Shown here: positions 1 to 9,865 of the stretch, piece by piece
How positions within the stretch are numbered: position 1 is the first letter of the stretch
Layout: each line of letters begins with the position of its first letter
Origin: Hydrogenophilales bacterium
Lineage (GTDB): Bacteria > Pseudomonadota > Gammaproteobacteria > Burkholderiales > Thiobacteraceae
Assembly: GCA_016235775.1 (NCBI GenBank)
Contig: JACRIU010000127.1
Location: forward strand, 1-64,000
Direction of reading: 5' to 3'
DNA: 64,000 nt
Position numbers and translations under genes: made by a program
The notes under the pieces: model-generated
The model's input: only the letters and a program-made list of their open reading frames with translations
Databases searched by the model: none
Told to the model about the DNA's origin: nothing

Positions 1-3000
1 AGCACACCACCAAACGCCCCACGCGCTGTTTGGCGAGCAGCAGCAAGCGCATGAATTGCAGCGTGTCGCCAAAGCCCTGCTCGGTATGCACCAGCAGCGT
101 CTTGTGCGGCTCGGCCGAGCCCGGCCAAAGCGGCGAGCCCAAGGCCAAGCGCTGGCGTGTGCCGGCCTCGAAACCCCATTCGTATTCGCGCCAGCCTTCT
201 TCGTATTCATCATGCAGCAGCAGCGCCAGCGCGCGGTTCCAATGCGCTTCGGCGAATTTCGGACGCAGCAGCACCGCCGTGTCATAGCATTGCAGCGCCG
301 TATCCAGCGCACCCGTGGCTTGCAGGGTGATGCCCAGATTGTTATAGGCCTGGGCGTTGGTCGGGTCGCTCGCCAGCGCTTGGCGAAAAGCGCGCTCGGC
401 CGCTTCCAACTTGTCCTGCCGCGCCAGCACATTGCCCAGATTGTTGTGGGCTTCGCTGTAGCCGGGATCGAGGCGCACCGCTTCCAGCAAATGCGATTCC
501 GCTTCTTCCAGGCGGTCGCGCGACTTCAACGCCACGCCGAGATTGTTGCGCACCGGCGCATACTCCGGTTTCAGCGCCACCGCGCGCAGCAGCACGGCTT
601 CAGCCTCCGGGACGCGGCCGGCGCTGAACAGCGCATTGCCCAAATGAAAATGCGCCTGAAACAGATCAGGCCGGGCGCGCAGCGCGCGCTGGTAACACGT
701 GATCGCTTTCTCTACTTCGCCCATGCCTTGCAGCAGCGTGCCCAGCTCGTCCGCCAGCTCGGCCCAGTCCGGGCGCCAATCGAGCGCCTTGCGGCAGGCG
801 CGCATCGCCTCCGCCCATAAGCCCAAGCGCTGACAGCTCTCGCCGAAGGCATGCCAAGTCTCGCACTCTTCGTTGCCCAGGGCGAGCGCACGTTCCAAAA
901 AACGCGTGGCATTGGCATCGTCGCCGCGCGCCTGCGCGGTCAAGCCCAGCAAGCCGAGCAAAGGCGGATGCTCCGGCCAAGTCATTTGCGCCAGGGTGAG
1001 CGGCGCTTGCGCGGCTGCCGCCTCGCCTTGTTCCAGCAACAGCGCGCCCAGCAGGCAATTCGCTTCCGCGTGGTTGTGCAAGCTTTGCAGCAGCGCTTCC
1101 AGCTCATGCCGCGCCAGACCTGCTTCCCCCCTGCGGCGCGCCTTGCGCGCCCGGCGCAGCGACACCAATACCGGCGGCGGATAAGCCAGCGCGGGCGATT
1201 CCGCCGCGCCCTGCACGCCGCGCGGTTTTGCCGCCCAGGGCCGCAATGCCGCCGCCGCGCCTTCGACCGGCGCGCCCCAAACGCCCAGCGCCTGCTGCCG
1301 GAACAAGCGCATGCCCGGATACCACGGGCTGTCATCGCGCTGCATCAGCCAGCGCCAATCGGGCGAATAAGCCAGCAGCAGCCACACCGGCCGGCCCAAG
1401 GCGCCGGCCAGATGCGCCACCGAGGTATCCACCGTAATCACCAAATCCAATGCGCAAATCGCCGCCGCCGTGTCGGCGAAATCATCAATCTCGTACTGCA
1501 AATCCTTGAGCGGATCGGCCCACGGCTGGGAGGCGAATTCGTCCGCCGCCGCGCCTTTCTGCAAGCTGTAAAGCGATACGCCCGGCACCTCGGCCAGCGG
1601 CGCCAACTGCGCCAATGGACACAAGCGGTTCGGGTTGTCTTCATTCGTGGGCTTGCCGCTCCATACCAGCCCCACTTTGAAATTCGAATCGGAGGCGAAG
1701 CGCGCTTGCCAGCGCTGCGCTGTCCACGGCTCGGGCTTGAGATAGGCTTCCGGCGGCGGGGCAGCGCCCGCGCCGAACAGCCGCGGCAGGCTCATCAGAG
1801 GGGCATACACGTCATAGTCGGCGGGCGTGGCGAGGCTGGGGGTGCGCTCAAACACGTAATCAATGTAAGCGCATTGCTTCAACAGCCGCTTCAGCCCGGC
1901 TTGGCACTCGAACATCACGCGCGCGCCTTGCGCCTTCAGCAGCGGCAGATAGCGTAAAAATTGGAAGGTGTCGCCGAAGCCTTGTTCGGCTTGAACCAGG
2001 ATGGTTTTACCGGCCAGCGGCGCGCCATCCCACAGCGGCTGGTCGTGAAAAATCGGCGCGCGCCCCTGGATGCGAAAACGCCACTCGAATTCGTTCCACC
2101 CCTCCTCGAACCGGCCCTGCTGCAGCAGCACGATGCCGAGATTGAAATGCGCATCGGCATGCTCGGGGTTTTGCGCCAGCGCCTGGCGCAAACAGGTTTC
2201 CGCCTCGTTCAGGCGCGCAAGCTTGCGCAAGGCCACGCTCAGATCGCTCAACAGTTCGGGCTGGCCCGCCTGCAGCGCCGCCGCGCGCGACAGCAGCGCC
2301 TCGGCATCGGCATAGCGATATTGCTTCAAGCGCAGATTGCCCAAGCCATGCACCGCCTCGGGCAGATCGGGGGCGAGCGACATCACGCGCAAGTAATGCA
2401 GTTCGGCTTCGTCGTAGCGCTTTTGCTGCACCAACAGCGCGGCCAGTGCGAGCAGCGCGCCGCCATGCGCGGCATCCAGCTCCAGCGCGGCCAGCAAGGC
2501 CTGCTCCGCCGCCGCCGGCTGGCCCAGCCTTTGCAACAGCAGGCCGCAGCGCACGCGATGCGCCGCTTGCGCCGGCTCCAATCCGGCCAAGGCTTGATAT
2601 TGCGCCAACGCCGCCTCCGGCTGGTCTTGCGCCAGATACAGGCTGGCCAGGTTGACGCGCGCCAATGCGTATTGGGGGTTGATCAGCAGCGCCGCTTGAT
2701 AGCACTGCCCGGCTTCCTTCGGCAGGCCCTTTTCCTGATATGCGAATCCCAGGTGGAAATAGCCTTCCACATGATTCGGCTGCAAGGTGACCAAGCGGCC
2801 GAAGCGCGCCAGCGCCTGGTCCCACGACCCGGCCTGCAAATACAAGGTGCCGAGCAGAAACAGGGCATCGGCATTTTCCGCGCACTCGCCGAGAATGGTG
2901 AGGTAAACCGCTTCGGCGCCGCTCAAATCGCCTTGCAGATGGCGGCCGGTGGCCTCCGCCAGCAAGGCGTGCGGCGCGGCTGCGGAGGGCGCATCGGTTT

Positions 3001-3028
3001 GGGTCGGGAGCGGGAGGCGGAGCGGCAT
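1..3028 (-). CDS. Tandem double TPR-glycosyltransferase (GT9-like) protein, 3' end cut by window edge
   Basis: The reverse strand is open from an ATG at 3028 (MPLRLPLPTQTD) to base 1 without a stop, about 1009 codons; the ORF track misses it because no stop lies in the window. I translated it by hand. It has TPR repeats (about residues 20-310), then a GT-B-like domain of the heptosyltransferase/GT9 type starting near residue 320 (FEEGWNEFEWRF, LVQAEQGFGDTFQFLRYLPL) and ending with TVDTSVAHLAGALGRPVWLL and DSPWYPGMRLFRQQ. A second TPR block follows (about 610-880), and a second copy of the transferase start (YEEGWREYEWGF, TEQGFGDTLQFMRLLL) runs off the edge. So the polypeptide carries the TPR-transferase module twice; the protein at 42492-44279 has it once. 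It probably acts in surface-glycan or protein glycosylation. Substrate unknown. Confidence 0.8.
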   Translation of the reverse strand, partial: MPLRLPLPTQTDAPSAAAPHALLAEATGRHLQGDLSGAEAVYLTILGECAENADALFLLGTLYLQAGSWDQALARFGRLVTLQPNHVEGYFHLGFAYQEKGLPKEAGQCYQAALLINPQYALARVNLASLYLAQDQPEAALAQYQALAGLEPAQAAHRVRCGLLLQRLGQPAAAEQALLAALELDAAHGGALLALAALLVQQKRYDEAELHYLRVMSLAPDLPEAVHGLGNLRLKQYRYADAEALLSRAAALQAGQPELLSDLSVALRKLARLNEAETCLRQALAQNPEHADAHFNLGIVLLQQGRFEEGWNEFEWRFRIQGRAPIFHDQPLWDGAPLAGKTILVQAEQGFGDTFQFLRYLPLLKAQGARVMFECQAGLKRLLKQCAYIDYVFERTPSLATPADYDVYAPLMSLPRLFGAGAAPPPEAYLKPEPWTAQRWQARFASDSNFKVGLVWSGKPTNEDNPNRLCPLAQLAPLAEVPGVSLYSLQKGAAADEFASQPWADPLKDLQYEIDDFADTAAAICALDLVITVDTSVAHLAGALGRPVWLLLAYSPDWRWLMQRDDSPWYPGMRLFRQQALGVWGAPVEGAAAALRPWAAKPRGVQGAAESPALAYPPPVLVSLRRARKARRRGEAGLARHELEALLQSLHNHAEANCLLGALLLEQGEAAAAQAPLTLAQMTWPEHPPLLGLLGLTAQARGDDANATRFLERALALGNEECETWHAFGESCQRLGLWAEAMRACRKALDWRPDWAELADELGTLLQGMGEVEKAITCYQRALRARPDLFQAHFHLGNALFSAGRVPEAEAVLLRAVALKPEYAPVRNNLGVALKSRDRLEEAESHLLEAVRLDPGYSEAHNNLGNVLARQDKLEAAERAFRQALASDPTNAQAYNNLGITLQATGALDTALQCYDTAVLLRPKFAEAHWNRALALLLHDEYEEGWREYEWGFEAGTRQRLALGSPLWPGSAEPHKTLLVHTEQGFGDTLQFMRLLLLAKQRVGRLVVC

Positions 3029-3436
3029 GGCGGGTTATAAGTCTGTCTGACTTACTCGGGAGTGCGACAGACTTCTAGGGAGTGCCGCAAAACTCCCTCC
3101 CCCTTGATGGCATGGGTATCTACACATCACTTCCCCCCTTTGGAAAAGGGGGCTAGGGGGGATTTTGAAGCGCCGGTGCAACATCTAAATCCCCCTTGTT
3201 CCCCCTTTTTACCCGCAAGGGGTACGCCGGTGGGTGCCCCGCTGCTACGCAGCGACCCTTCCGCAGTCAAAGGGGGAGACGCTAGCTCGACAGATGATTG
3301 CGCACTTATGTAGATGGCTATGCCTTGATGAGAGAGGGCGAAAAAACATTTAGGTAAGGACAAAGTCATGTTTTTCATAAGCGTCACTTTTATCTCCCGC
3401 GAGGGGAAAAGGGGTAAGGTCATTTTCATTAGCCTG
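3029..3436. repeat. Intergenic palindromic repeat region (CCCCCTTT family)
   Basis: This 408-base gap has no convincing gene; the small ORFs on both strands are built from repeat sequence. From about 3131 to 3280 it holds interrupted inverted repeats of the type TTCCCCCCTTT...AAAGGGGG followed by AAATCCCCCTTGTTCCCCC...AAAGGGGGAG, able to form strong hairpins. A related copy lies at 10588-10682. It lies between two leftward genes and could act as a terminator or mRNA-stabilising element; that is inference. Confidence 0.6.
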
Positions 3437-6400
3437 CTATCGTGTCAGCGCCGAAAACCATTCATCCAAGTGGTCTTCCAGCATGAAATTGCCGCGCACC
3501 CATTGGCGCAGGCAGTCGCCTTCCATCTCGGCGGCGTCCAGATCGTGGATGCGGTCGCGCAGCGCGGTAATCCAGGCCTGCGGATCATCCGGCACGCGCT
3601 TTACCGGTGCGTTCCGGTAGGGGTAAATATCGGAGCAAATCACCGTCAGCCCCAGCGCGCCGTATTCCAGCAGGCGCAGATTGCTCTTGGCTTCGTTGAA
3701 GGGATGCTGCTCCAACGGCGCCACGGCGATATCGAGATTCAAGCTCGCCAGTTTTTTGGGGTAATCGGCGAAATCCACCACGAATGCGTGCTCTTCCTTG
3801 ACGTAAGGCTTGAGCTCTTCCAAGCACATGCCGAAGAATATCCAATCGACTTCCTGCGCGGTTTCTTTAACCAAATCCACGATCAAGGCCAGATCGCCGT
3901 GATGCTGCTGCGCGCCGGCCCAGCCCACGCGCGGCTTGGGGCCGCTGCGCCGCGCCGATGGCAAGCCGCCCCAGCGCGCTTTTTCCAGCATATTGGGAAT
4001 CAGGCGGATGTCGTCGCTCAGGCCATGGCACATTTCGACCAGGGGCTGGGTCGAGACCACGGCGCGGTCGCACGCGGAGAGCGCCCGGCGCAGCCGCGCC
4101 TTGGCGTCGCGGAACACCAATTTGTAGTAGGGGTTGCTCTCCGGCACGTTGGTGATCAGATCATCCATCGCAAACACGCGCAGGGCGCGATGGTGGCGCT
4201 TGTACCGCTCCAGCATCGCCAACTGCACGTCCGAGATCGCGGCATGCACCATCAGCGTATCCGGATCGGCGCGCGCCAGCTCCGGCAGCGACAGCACGCG
4301 AATCTCGGTGTATTTCGGCGTTTCCACCACATCGCATTTGGCGCGGCCGGCCTGGCCCAGGGCGCGGAACGGCGCATTCAGCCGGTATTCGCCGCTGCCG
4401 CCGACCAGCGGCACGCCCAGGATGCGCGGCCGGTCATGAAAGTTGGTATCCCAATCGATCACCACGCTGGCTTCGACCTGGTAGCCGGTTTGGAGCAAGG
4501 ACAAGTGCCGGTTGTAGGCCGGGTCATTGGCCAGCTTCGGCAGCCAGCGATCGTAAATGGCGTCGGTTTCCTTCACCGCTTGTTCGTGGAAACGCGCTTT
4601 TTTCACGACATCCACGTCCTCGCGCTGGCGCGTGGCGGCATTGTGGTGCACCAGGGTCGCATACGGCGTCCACACCACCTTGTAGCCGAGCTGGCCGATC
4701 TTCAAACACAGATCGACGTCGCCGTACAAATATTGGAAATGCTCCGCATCCATGCCGCGCGCCTCATCGAACACCGATTTGCGCGTGAGCAAACACGCGC
4801 CGGTCACGGCGGAGAGGTTTTGATCGACATGGGTGCGCCCCATATAGCCCGGCGTGTCGATGCCGAGCTGCTTGAAGTAAGGGTGATCCGCCACCTCGGC
4901 CAGACCGAGAATCATGCCCGCGTGCTGCAGCTTGGCGGTCTCGGGGAAAATCAGCCGCGCGCCGACCGCGCCCACCTCGGCGCGCTGGGCATGGCTCATC
5001 ATGCGCGTGAGCCATTCGTCTTGCACGATGTGAATGTCGTTGTTGAGAAACAGCAGATACTCGCCGCGCGCGGCTTGTGCGCCCAGATTATTCATCGCGG
5101 CGAAGTTGAACGGCTGCGGATAGCGCAACACGCGCACGCGTCCCGCATGCCGCGCTTCCAATTCCGCCAGGTAATCCAGCACGTCCGGATCGCTGCTTTG
5201 ATTGTCGATGATCAGCACTTCCAGGTTCGGGTAGCTGGTTTTGCCGAGCAAGCCATTCATGCACGGCTCCAGCACCTCGATCCGATCCTTGGTCGGCACG
5301 ATCACGGATACCAGCGGCGTGTCAGGATGCAGGTATACCACCCGATGGGCGCCGGGCAGATAGCCCTCCGCCACATCGGCTGCAATATTGTTGCGCGCGA
5401 GATGCGCTTCCAGCGCGGCGCGGCAGCCCGTCTCATCGGGGGGGATCGTATCCTGCGGCGTGTGATACAGCACATCGCTGATATGGCCCAGTGCGGCCTC
5501 CCCCGCCGCATCCAGCACGCGCAGCGCCAGGTCATACGCTTCCGCGCCGCGCCCGGCTTGCGCGCCGCCTGCCGCCTGCCACGCTTCACGCGCGATAAAC
5601 AAGCATTCGCCCAGATACGGTTTCGAGCGCAGCAAATCCAAATTGAAATCCGGTTTGAATTCGGGATCGAGGCGTTCTCCGGCCGGCGTGATGCGGTCGG
5701 CATCGGTGTAGATCAGGCGCCAGGCCGGGCGCAGATTGAGATAATCCACGCCGCTGAACAGCGCGTTCGGCTCCAGCCGCACGCCGGGTTCGAGCATGGC
5801 GATCCAATCGCCGCCCAGCGTTTGCACCGCGCGGTTCATGCCGGCGGAGAAGGTTTCGTCCGGCGCCAATTCAATCCAGCGCAGCACTTCGATTTGGTTG
5901 AAGCTCGGGTCGGGACAGGCCGCGGGCGACACCACGCTGAGCCGCCAATTCGAATACATTTGCCCGCCCAGGCTATCCAGGGTATCCGCCAGCCGCGCTT
6001 CCTCACCCGGCCGCAGCGGCAATAACACATGCACCAGCGGCTTGTGCTTCCACTTGAGCATCATGCGTTCGGCCAGCACTTGACCGTCGATTTCCTGCAA
6101 GGAGTGTTTGTACATCCAGTGCTGGTAATTGGATCGGCCGGGGGCGGCGGACGGCGCGGCCTGGCCCGCGCTCGCCGCTTCCAGGTTGCGCAGCGTTTCG
6201 GCGCGACCGGCGGCCACCCGCGCGTTGCCGGCCTTTTCATGCCGCGCGTAGATTTGCTTATACACTTCGAGATAGGTATGCATCTGCTTGCGCGACACAT
6301 TGTCGGCCACATGCGCGCGCTGCCACACTTCCGCCGTCACCACCGGCACATGATGAAGCTCCCAATGCCGGGCAAGGCGCAGCAGCAGCTCCCAATCTTC

Positions 6401-8686
6401 GAGCGAGGGCAGTTTTTCGTCGAACAGCCCGGTGACTTTCAGGCACTCGCGCCGGTGCGCCCAGATATTGATCGGAATGTAATTGCGTATGTGCAATTGA
6501 TCCTGGCTGTGCTCCACCCCGGCCAGCGGGTTGCCGCGCGCAATCTCGGTGCGCTTGCCGTCCTGCATTTCTTCCAGCACATATTCGGTATCGGTGTAGG
6601 CGAAGGCATGCGTCGTGCCGCGCATCGCCGCCACCAGGGTGGATAGATGATGGGGCAGATAGCGGTCGTCGTCATCGAGATAACACACCACTTCGCCGCG
6701 CGCCGCGCGCAGCCCGGTATTTTTGGCCGCGACCTGGCCGAAATTGGTGGCGTGGGACACATAACGGATGCGGCCCTTGGCATCGAGCGCGGTGGCGAGT
6801 TTTTCCACGCTCGCGCCGCCGTCGTTGACGACGATCGCCTCCCAGTGCGGATAGTCCTGCGCGAGGATCGAATGCAAGGCGTCTTTTAAAAAATCCGGAC
6901 GGTTGTGCGTGGGCACGATGATCGACACCAGGGGCTGCGCCCCGAGCGGATGCAGTTGCGCGGGGTCGGCCCGCGCGCCCTTTTCCACCGGCGCGAAACA
7001 AGTGCCGCCGTAGCTGGGCCGCTCGCCCCACGCCGCTTGCCAATAGCGGCGCACGGCGGTTTCGGATTCCTGATTCGAGGTGTCGCGCTGCCCGTGCTCG
7101 TTGCCGGCGGGATTGAGCAGATACAGCCCCAGCACCTCGGGCAGGTGCAAGAATTGCTCCCCGCCCGCCACCAGGCGCAGCCAAAATTCATAATCTCCGG
7201 CGGATAGGAATGTCTCGTCGAGATAGCCGTGGCGCGCGTGCAGATCGCGCCGCCACATCGGCTGCGGGCCGATATGGCAAAGCTTGAACATCGTCTCGCG
7301 CTGGAATGCCGGCCAGCGGTAGTGGCCGATGAGCTCGGCCGACTCCAGCACCTGGTTTTCTTTTTCGGTAATCGCCACATCGGCGTACACCAAGGCTTTA
7401 TCGGGGTGGCTTTCCAGCGCGGCGGCCATTTTCTCCAGGGCATCGGCGCGATGCCGGTCGTCGGTGCAGGCGAGCGTGATGTATTGGCCGCGCGCCGCCT
7501 GGATGCAACGGTTGAGCGTGATGTGCGACTGCTCGCGCAGGCTGGTGCGCATGAAACGGATGTTGTGATAGCGCGTTTGGAATTCGCGCACGATGGCGGC
7601 CTCGCCTTGCGGCGAATTGGAGTCGATGACCACGATCTCCAATTTGTCCGCGATGGTTTGCGCTTCCAAATCTTCCAGCAGGCCGCGCATGAAGCGCTCG
7701 GCGTTGTAACTGGAAACGATGGCGGTGACCAGCGGCGCGGGGGGCGCTTGCTCGCTTTCATACCAGCGGTCCGTTTCGAGGGCCGGCTCACGGCCGGCTT
7801 GCATGGCGGGGCCGGTCACGCGCTCGGCCATGCGCGAAAACTTGGCCTCGAAATCGGTGCCGATGCGGCGCTGCGCCATGCGCCGCGCCTGGACTTCGGC
7901 ATTCATCGTCAGCGGCAGCAGGCGCCCGGTGGAGAAGGCTTCGACAGCTGCCCGCGCGTGGAACTCCACATGCTCGGCGATGATTTCGTCCCAGCTTTCC
8001 TTGTTCTCTTTCGCATTCGAGTGCGGGTGCGCGAAGTGCCAGAGAAGAACCTTGTCGTGCCAAACCTCGGGCAGGCCGGCATTCACCAAGCGCCAGCCCA
8101 ACTCATACGGGCCGCAGATATAGCCGCGCAGCGATTCGTCCTCGTCGAAGCCGCCGAAGCCCAAGGCATCGCGCTTCGCGACCGACATGCAAGCGCCGGC
8201 GTTGGGCCACAACTCCACCCAATCGTAACGCAGCACTTCTTCGATGCTCTCCAATTTTCGCGGATACAGGTGGTTGGAGCGCTGTTCGTGGTGCATCAGC
8301 ACCAAGGGCTTCGACTCGGGGCGCGTATCGAGTTCGAAGCCCTCGATCACCGATTGCACGAACTCGGGTGGGAACACCGCATCACTATCGCACACCGTGA
8401 TGATGTCGCCGCGCGCATGCAGCAGGCCGATGTTGTAGCCCTTGTGCTTGTGATACATGCCGGTCTGGTTGCAGGTGATCAGCCAGTCGGCCTTTTGCAT
8501 CACCTCCGGCGCCACGCGCTCGTATAGTTCGACCCAGATCAGCTCGTACTGGTCACGCGCCACGGTCTGGTTCGCCAGCCAATCCAGGGTGTGGAAACGC
8601 TCGCGGCAGCCCCAGTCGAGCAGGATGATCGAAACTTTGGGACGGGGCCCCTCCAAGGGTGCTTTATGGATAATAATATTTTTCAT
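3437..8686 (-). CDS. Giant multi-domain glycosyltransferase (several GT2 modules plus C-terminal GT4/GT1-like module)
   Basis: A protein of about 1750 residues. Family 2 (GT-A) glycosyltransferase starts recur along it: PKVSIILLDWG near residue 18, PLVTAIVSSYNAERF near 319, PLVSIIVPTHNRPDF near 586 with a YLDDDD metal-binding motif, a degenerate PLVHVLLPLRPGEE near 881, and TPLVSVIVPTKDRIEV near 1125 with LFLNNDIH. The last 350 residues look like a GT4-type nucleotide-sugar domain (RVGWAGAQQHHGD, then NEAKSNLRLLEYGALGL). Such multi-modular enzymes synthesise repeat units of O-antigen or capsule, each module adding one sugar. The ORF track starts at a TTG (8692); I prefer the ATG at 8686, just before MKNIIIHKAPLEG, but neither has a clear ribosome site. 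The gene diverges from the CgeB-like gene at 8846. The fourth module lacks a clear DxD motif and may be inactive. Confidence 0.88.
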   Translation of the reverse strand: MKNIIIHKAPLEGPRPKVSIILLDWGCRERFHTLDWLANQTVARDQYELIWVELYERVAPEVMQKADWLITCNQTGMYHKHKGYNIGLLHARGDIITVCDSDAVFPPEFVQSVIEGFELDTRPESKPLVLMHHEQRSNHLYPRKLESIEEVLRYDWVELWPNAGACMSVAKRDALGFGGFDEDESLRGYICGPYELGWRLVNAGLPEVWHDKVLLWHFAHPHSNAKENKESWDEIIAEHVEFHARAAVEAFSTGRLLPLTMNAEVQARRMAQRRIGTDFEAKFSRMAERVTGPAMQAGREPALETDRWYESEQAPPAPLVTAIVSSYNAERFMRGLLEDLEAQTIADKLEIVVIDSNSPQGEAAIVREFQTRYHNIRFMRTSLREQSHITLNRCIQAARGQYITLACTDDRHRADALEKMAAALESHPDKALVYADVAITEKENQVLESAELIGHYRWPAFQRETMFKLCHIGPQPMWRRDLHARHGYLDETFLSAGDYEFWLRLVAGGEQFLHLPEVLGLYLLNPAGNEHGQRDTSNQESETAVRRYWQAAWGERPSYGGTCFAPVEKGARADPAQLHPLGAQPLVSIIVPTHNRPDFLKDALHSILAQDYPHWEAIVVNDGGASVEKLATALDAKGRIRYVSHATNFGQVAAKNTGLRAARGEVVCYLDDDDRYLPHHLSTLVAAMRGTTHAFAYTDTEYVLEEMQDGKRTEIARGNPLAGVEHSQDQLHIRNYIPINIWAHRRECLKVTGLFDEKLPSLEDWELLLRLARHWELHHVPVVTAEVWQRAHVADNVSRKQMHTYLEVYKQIYARHEKAGNARVAAGRAETLRNLEAASAGQAAPSAAPGRSNYQHWMYKHSLQEIDGQVLAERMMLKWKHKPLVHVLLPLRPGEEARLADTLDSLGGQMYSNWRLSVVSPAACPDPSFNQIEVLRWIELAPDETFSAGMNRAVQTLGGDWIAMLEPGVRLEPNALFSGVDYLNLRPAWRLIYTDADRITPAGERLDPEFKPDFNLDLLRSKPYLGECLFIAREAWQAAGGAQAGRGAEAYDLALRVLDAAGEAALGHISDVLYHTPQDTIPPDETGCRAALEAHLARNNIAADVAEGYLPGAHRVVYLHPDTPLVSVIVPTKDRIEVLEPCMNGLLGKTSYPNLEVLIIDNQSSDPDVLDYLAELEARHAGRVRVLRYPQPFNFAAMNNLGAQAARGEYLLFLNNDIHIVQDEWLTRMMSHAQRAEVGAVGARLIFPETAKLQHAGMILGLAEVADHPYFKQLGIDTPGYMGRTHVDQNLSAVTGACLLTRKSVFDEARGMDAEHFQYLYGDVDLCLKIGQLGYKVVWTPYATLVHHNAATRQREDVDVVKKARFHEQAVKETDAIYDRWLPKLANDPAYNRHLSLLQTGYQVEASVVIDWDTNFHDRPRILGVPLVGGSGEYRLNAPFRALGQAGRAKCDVVETPKYTEIRVLSLPELARADPDTLMVHAAISDVQLAMLERYKRHHRALRVFAMDDLITNVPESNPYYKLVFRDAKARLRRALSACDRAVVSTQPLVEMCHGLSDDIRLIPNMLEKARWGGLPSARRSGPKPRVGWAGAQQHHGDLALIVDLVKETAQEVDWIFFGMCLEELKPYVKEEHAFVVDFADYPKKLASLNLDIAVAPLEQHPFNEAKSNLRLLEYGALGLTVICSDIYPYRNAPVKRVPDDPQAWITALRDRIHDLDAAEMEGDCLRQWVRGNFMLEDHLDEWFSALTR

Positions 8687-8845
8687 ATTCAATGAATTTC
8701 AATGGCTTACGGTGTCTCTGTGGCTACTTGCCGCTAAAGTCTCGCTGGGGGTGACCGTTAGTAGTTCTTAACTACAGAGTGTTATCGGCATCTCTCCGGA
8801 AAATTTGAGAAAAATTTGGTACAGGGCCTGACTACGGTTTAACCC
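8687..8845. promoter_or_regulatory. Divergent intergenic region between two glycosyltransferase genes
   Basis: These 159 bases separate the leftward giant glycosyltransferase from the rightward CgeB-like gene, so promoters for both should lie here. The stretch is AT-richer than its surroundings (for example GAAAATTTGAGAAAAATTTGG near 8800-8820). No well-spaced -35/-10 pair stands out, so no promoter is placed precisely. Confidence 0.3.
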
Positions 8846-9865
8846 ATGAAAGTATTGTTTCTGCATCACCAGCAACGCCTGGATTACCGGCTTGAGCCGA
8901 CTTATGTCGAACTGTTCAAACCCTTCCTCTTATCGGGCTTAGTCGATGAATACGATGAATTCATCTACCAGCACGAACTGCGCCTATGCGCCGGCCGGGT
9001 TTTCGTCGATATGCACAAGGCGATGGGCGAACGGCTGTTGCAAAAAGTGGAAGCCTCGCAGCCGGATCTGATCGTCTATTCACTGACATGGTGGAGCGAA
9101 TGCATCCGGCCGGCTTATTTTTTTGAAATCAAAAAACGTTGGCCGCACATCAAGATTCTCACCCACTACTGGGATCACAATGAGAACAGCGAAATCATGA
9201 TGAACTACGAGCGTGATTGCCACCGCTTTTCCGATCTGGTGGTGATACCCGACAGCCATTCGCGCTGTGAACGGCTGAGGAAGCGTGAGGGGGTGTATGC
9301 CGACTTTCCCTTCCCCGAGAAAGCGCATTTCGTGCCGACCGTATTTGATCCGGATCACTACAAAAAACTCGATGTGCCCAAAGAATTCGACGTCGCCATC
9401 TTCGGCAGCGCCGAGGGCTTGCGCGAGGCGTATATCGTAGCGCTCAAGCAGCGCTACGGACCGCGCTTCGAGCACTTCGGTGGTTTTCACGCCGCGGACA
9501 AAAGCTATATCGGCATCGACGACTACGTGCACAAACTCAATGCCACCAGAGTCTTCGTCAACACGCAGACTTTTCCGCAAAATCGGGTGCAACTCAAAGG
9601 CAAGGTGCGCGAAGCGCTATCCTGCGGCACATTCCTGCTGGAAAATGAAAACCCCGAGTCGCGGTATTACCTGAAACACACGCCAACCGTGTTTTTCAGC
9701 GAGATTCAGGATTTGTATCAGAAGGTTGATTACTACCTGGCGCATGAGGACGAGCGCGAAACCATCGCGCAAGCCAGCCATGATTGGTATGTACAAAACC
9801 ACAATCCGCGCAAATGGGCGGGGTATTTATTGGAGCAGATGGGATTGCTTAAGGCGGCGGTGTAA
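8846..9865 (+). CDS. CgeB-like glycosyltransferase (Glyco_trans_1_2 C-terminal domain)
   Basis: 339 residues, beginning MKVLFLHHQQRLDYRLEP. The N-terminal half resembles a GT-B acceptor domain. The C-terminal part (KGKVREALSCGTFLLENE, then TPTVFFSEIQDL and a final DERETIAQASHDWY) matches the glycosyl transferase group 1 domain of spore-maturation CgeB-type proteins, whose E-A-L-x-C-G motif contacts the nucleotide-sugar. It is one of the few rightward genes in the glycan region. Its last 17 bases overlap the 3' end of the convergent hepT gene. Donor and acceptor are unknown; surface-polysaccharide synthesis is inferred from context. The 692-residue protein at 10757-12835 contains a related domain. 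Confidence 0.8.
   Translation: MKVLFLHHQQRLDYRLEPTYVELFKPFLLSGLVDEYDEFIYQHELRLCAGRVFVDMHKAMGERLLQKVEASQPDLIVYSLTWWSECIRPAYFFEIKKRWPHIKILTHYWDHNENSEIMMNYERDCHRFSDLVVIPDSHSRCERLRKREGVYADFPFPEKAHFVPTVFDPDHYKKLDVPKEFDVAIFGSAEGLREAYIVALKQRYGPRFEHFGGFHAADKSYIGIDDYVHKLNATRVFVNTQTFPQNRVQLKGKVREALSCGTFLLENENPESRYYLKHTPTVFFSEIQDLYQKVDYYLAHEDERETIAQASHDWYVQNHNPRKWAGYLLEQMGLLKAAV

Noticed and set aside
56-3040. Rightward ORFs of 254, 368 and 359 codons at the left edge
   Set aside because: They are antisense shadows of the TPR-glycosyltransferase, whose frame on the reverse strand is continuous and full of TPR and GT motifs.
3368-6025. 885-codon rightward ORF antisense to the giant glycosyltransferase
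   Set aside because: It is rich in Arg, His and Gln, has no recognisable motif or ribosome site, and mirrors the GC-biased codons of the real gene on the other strand.
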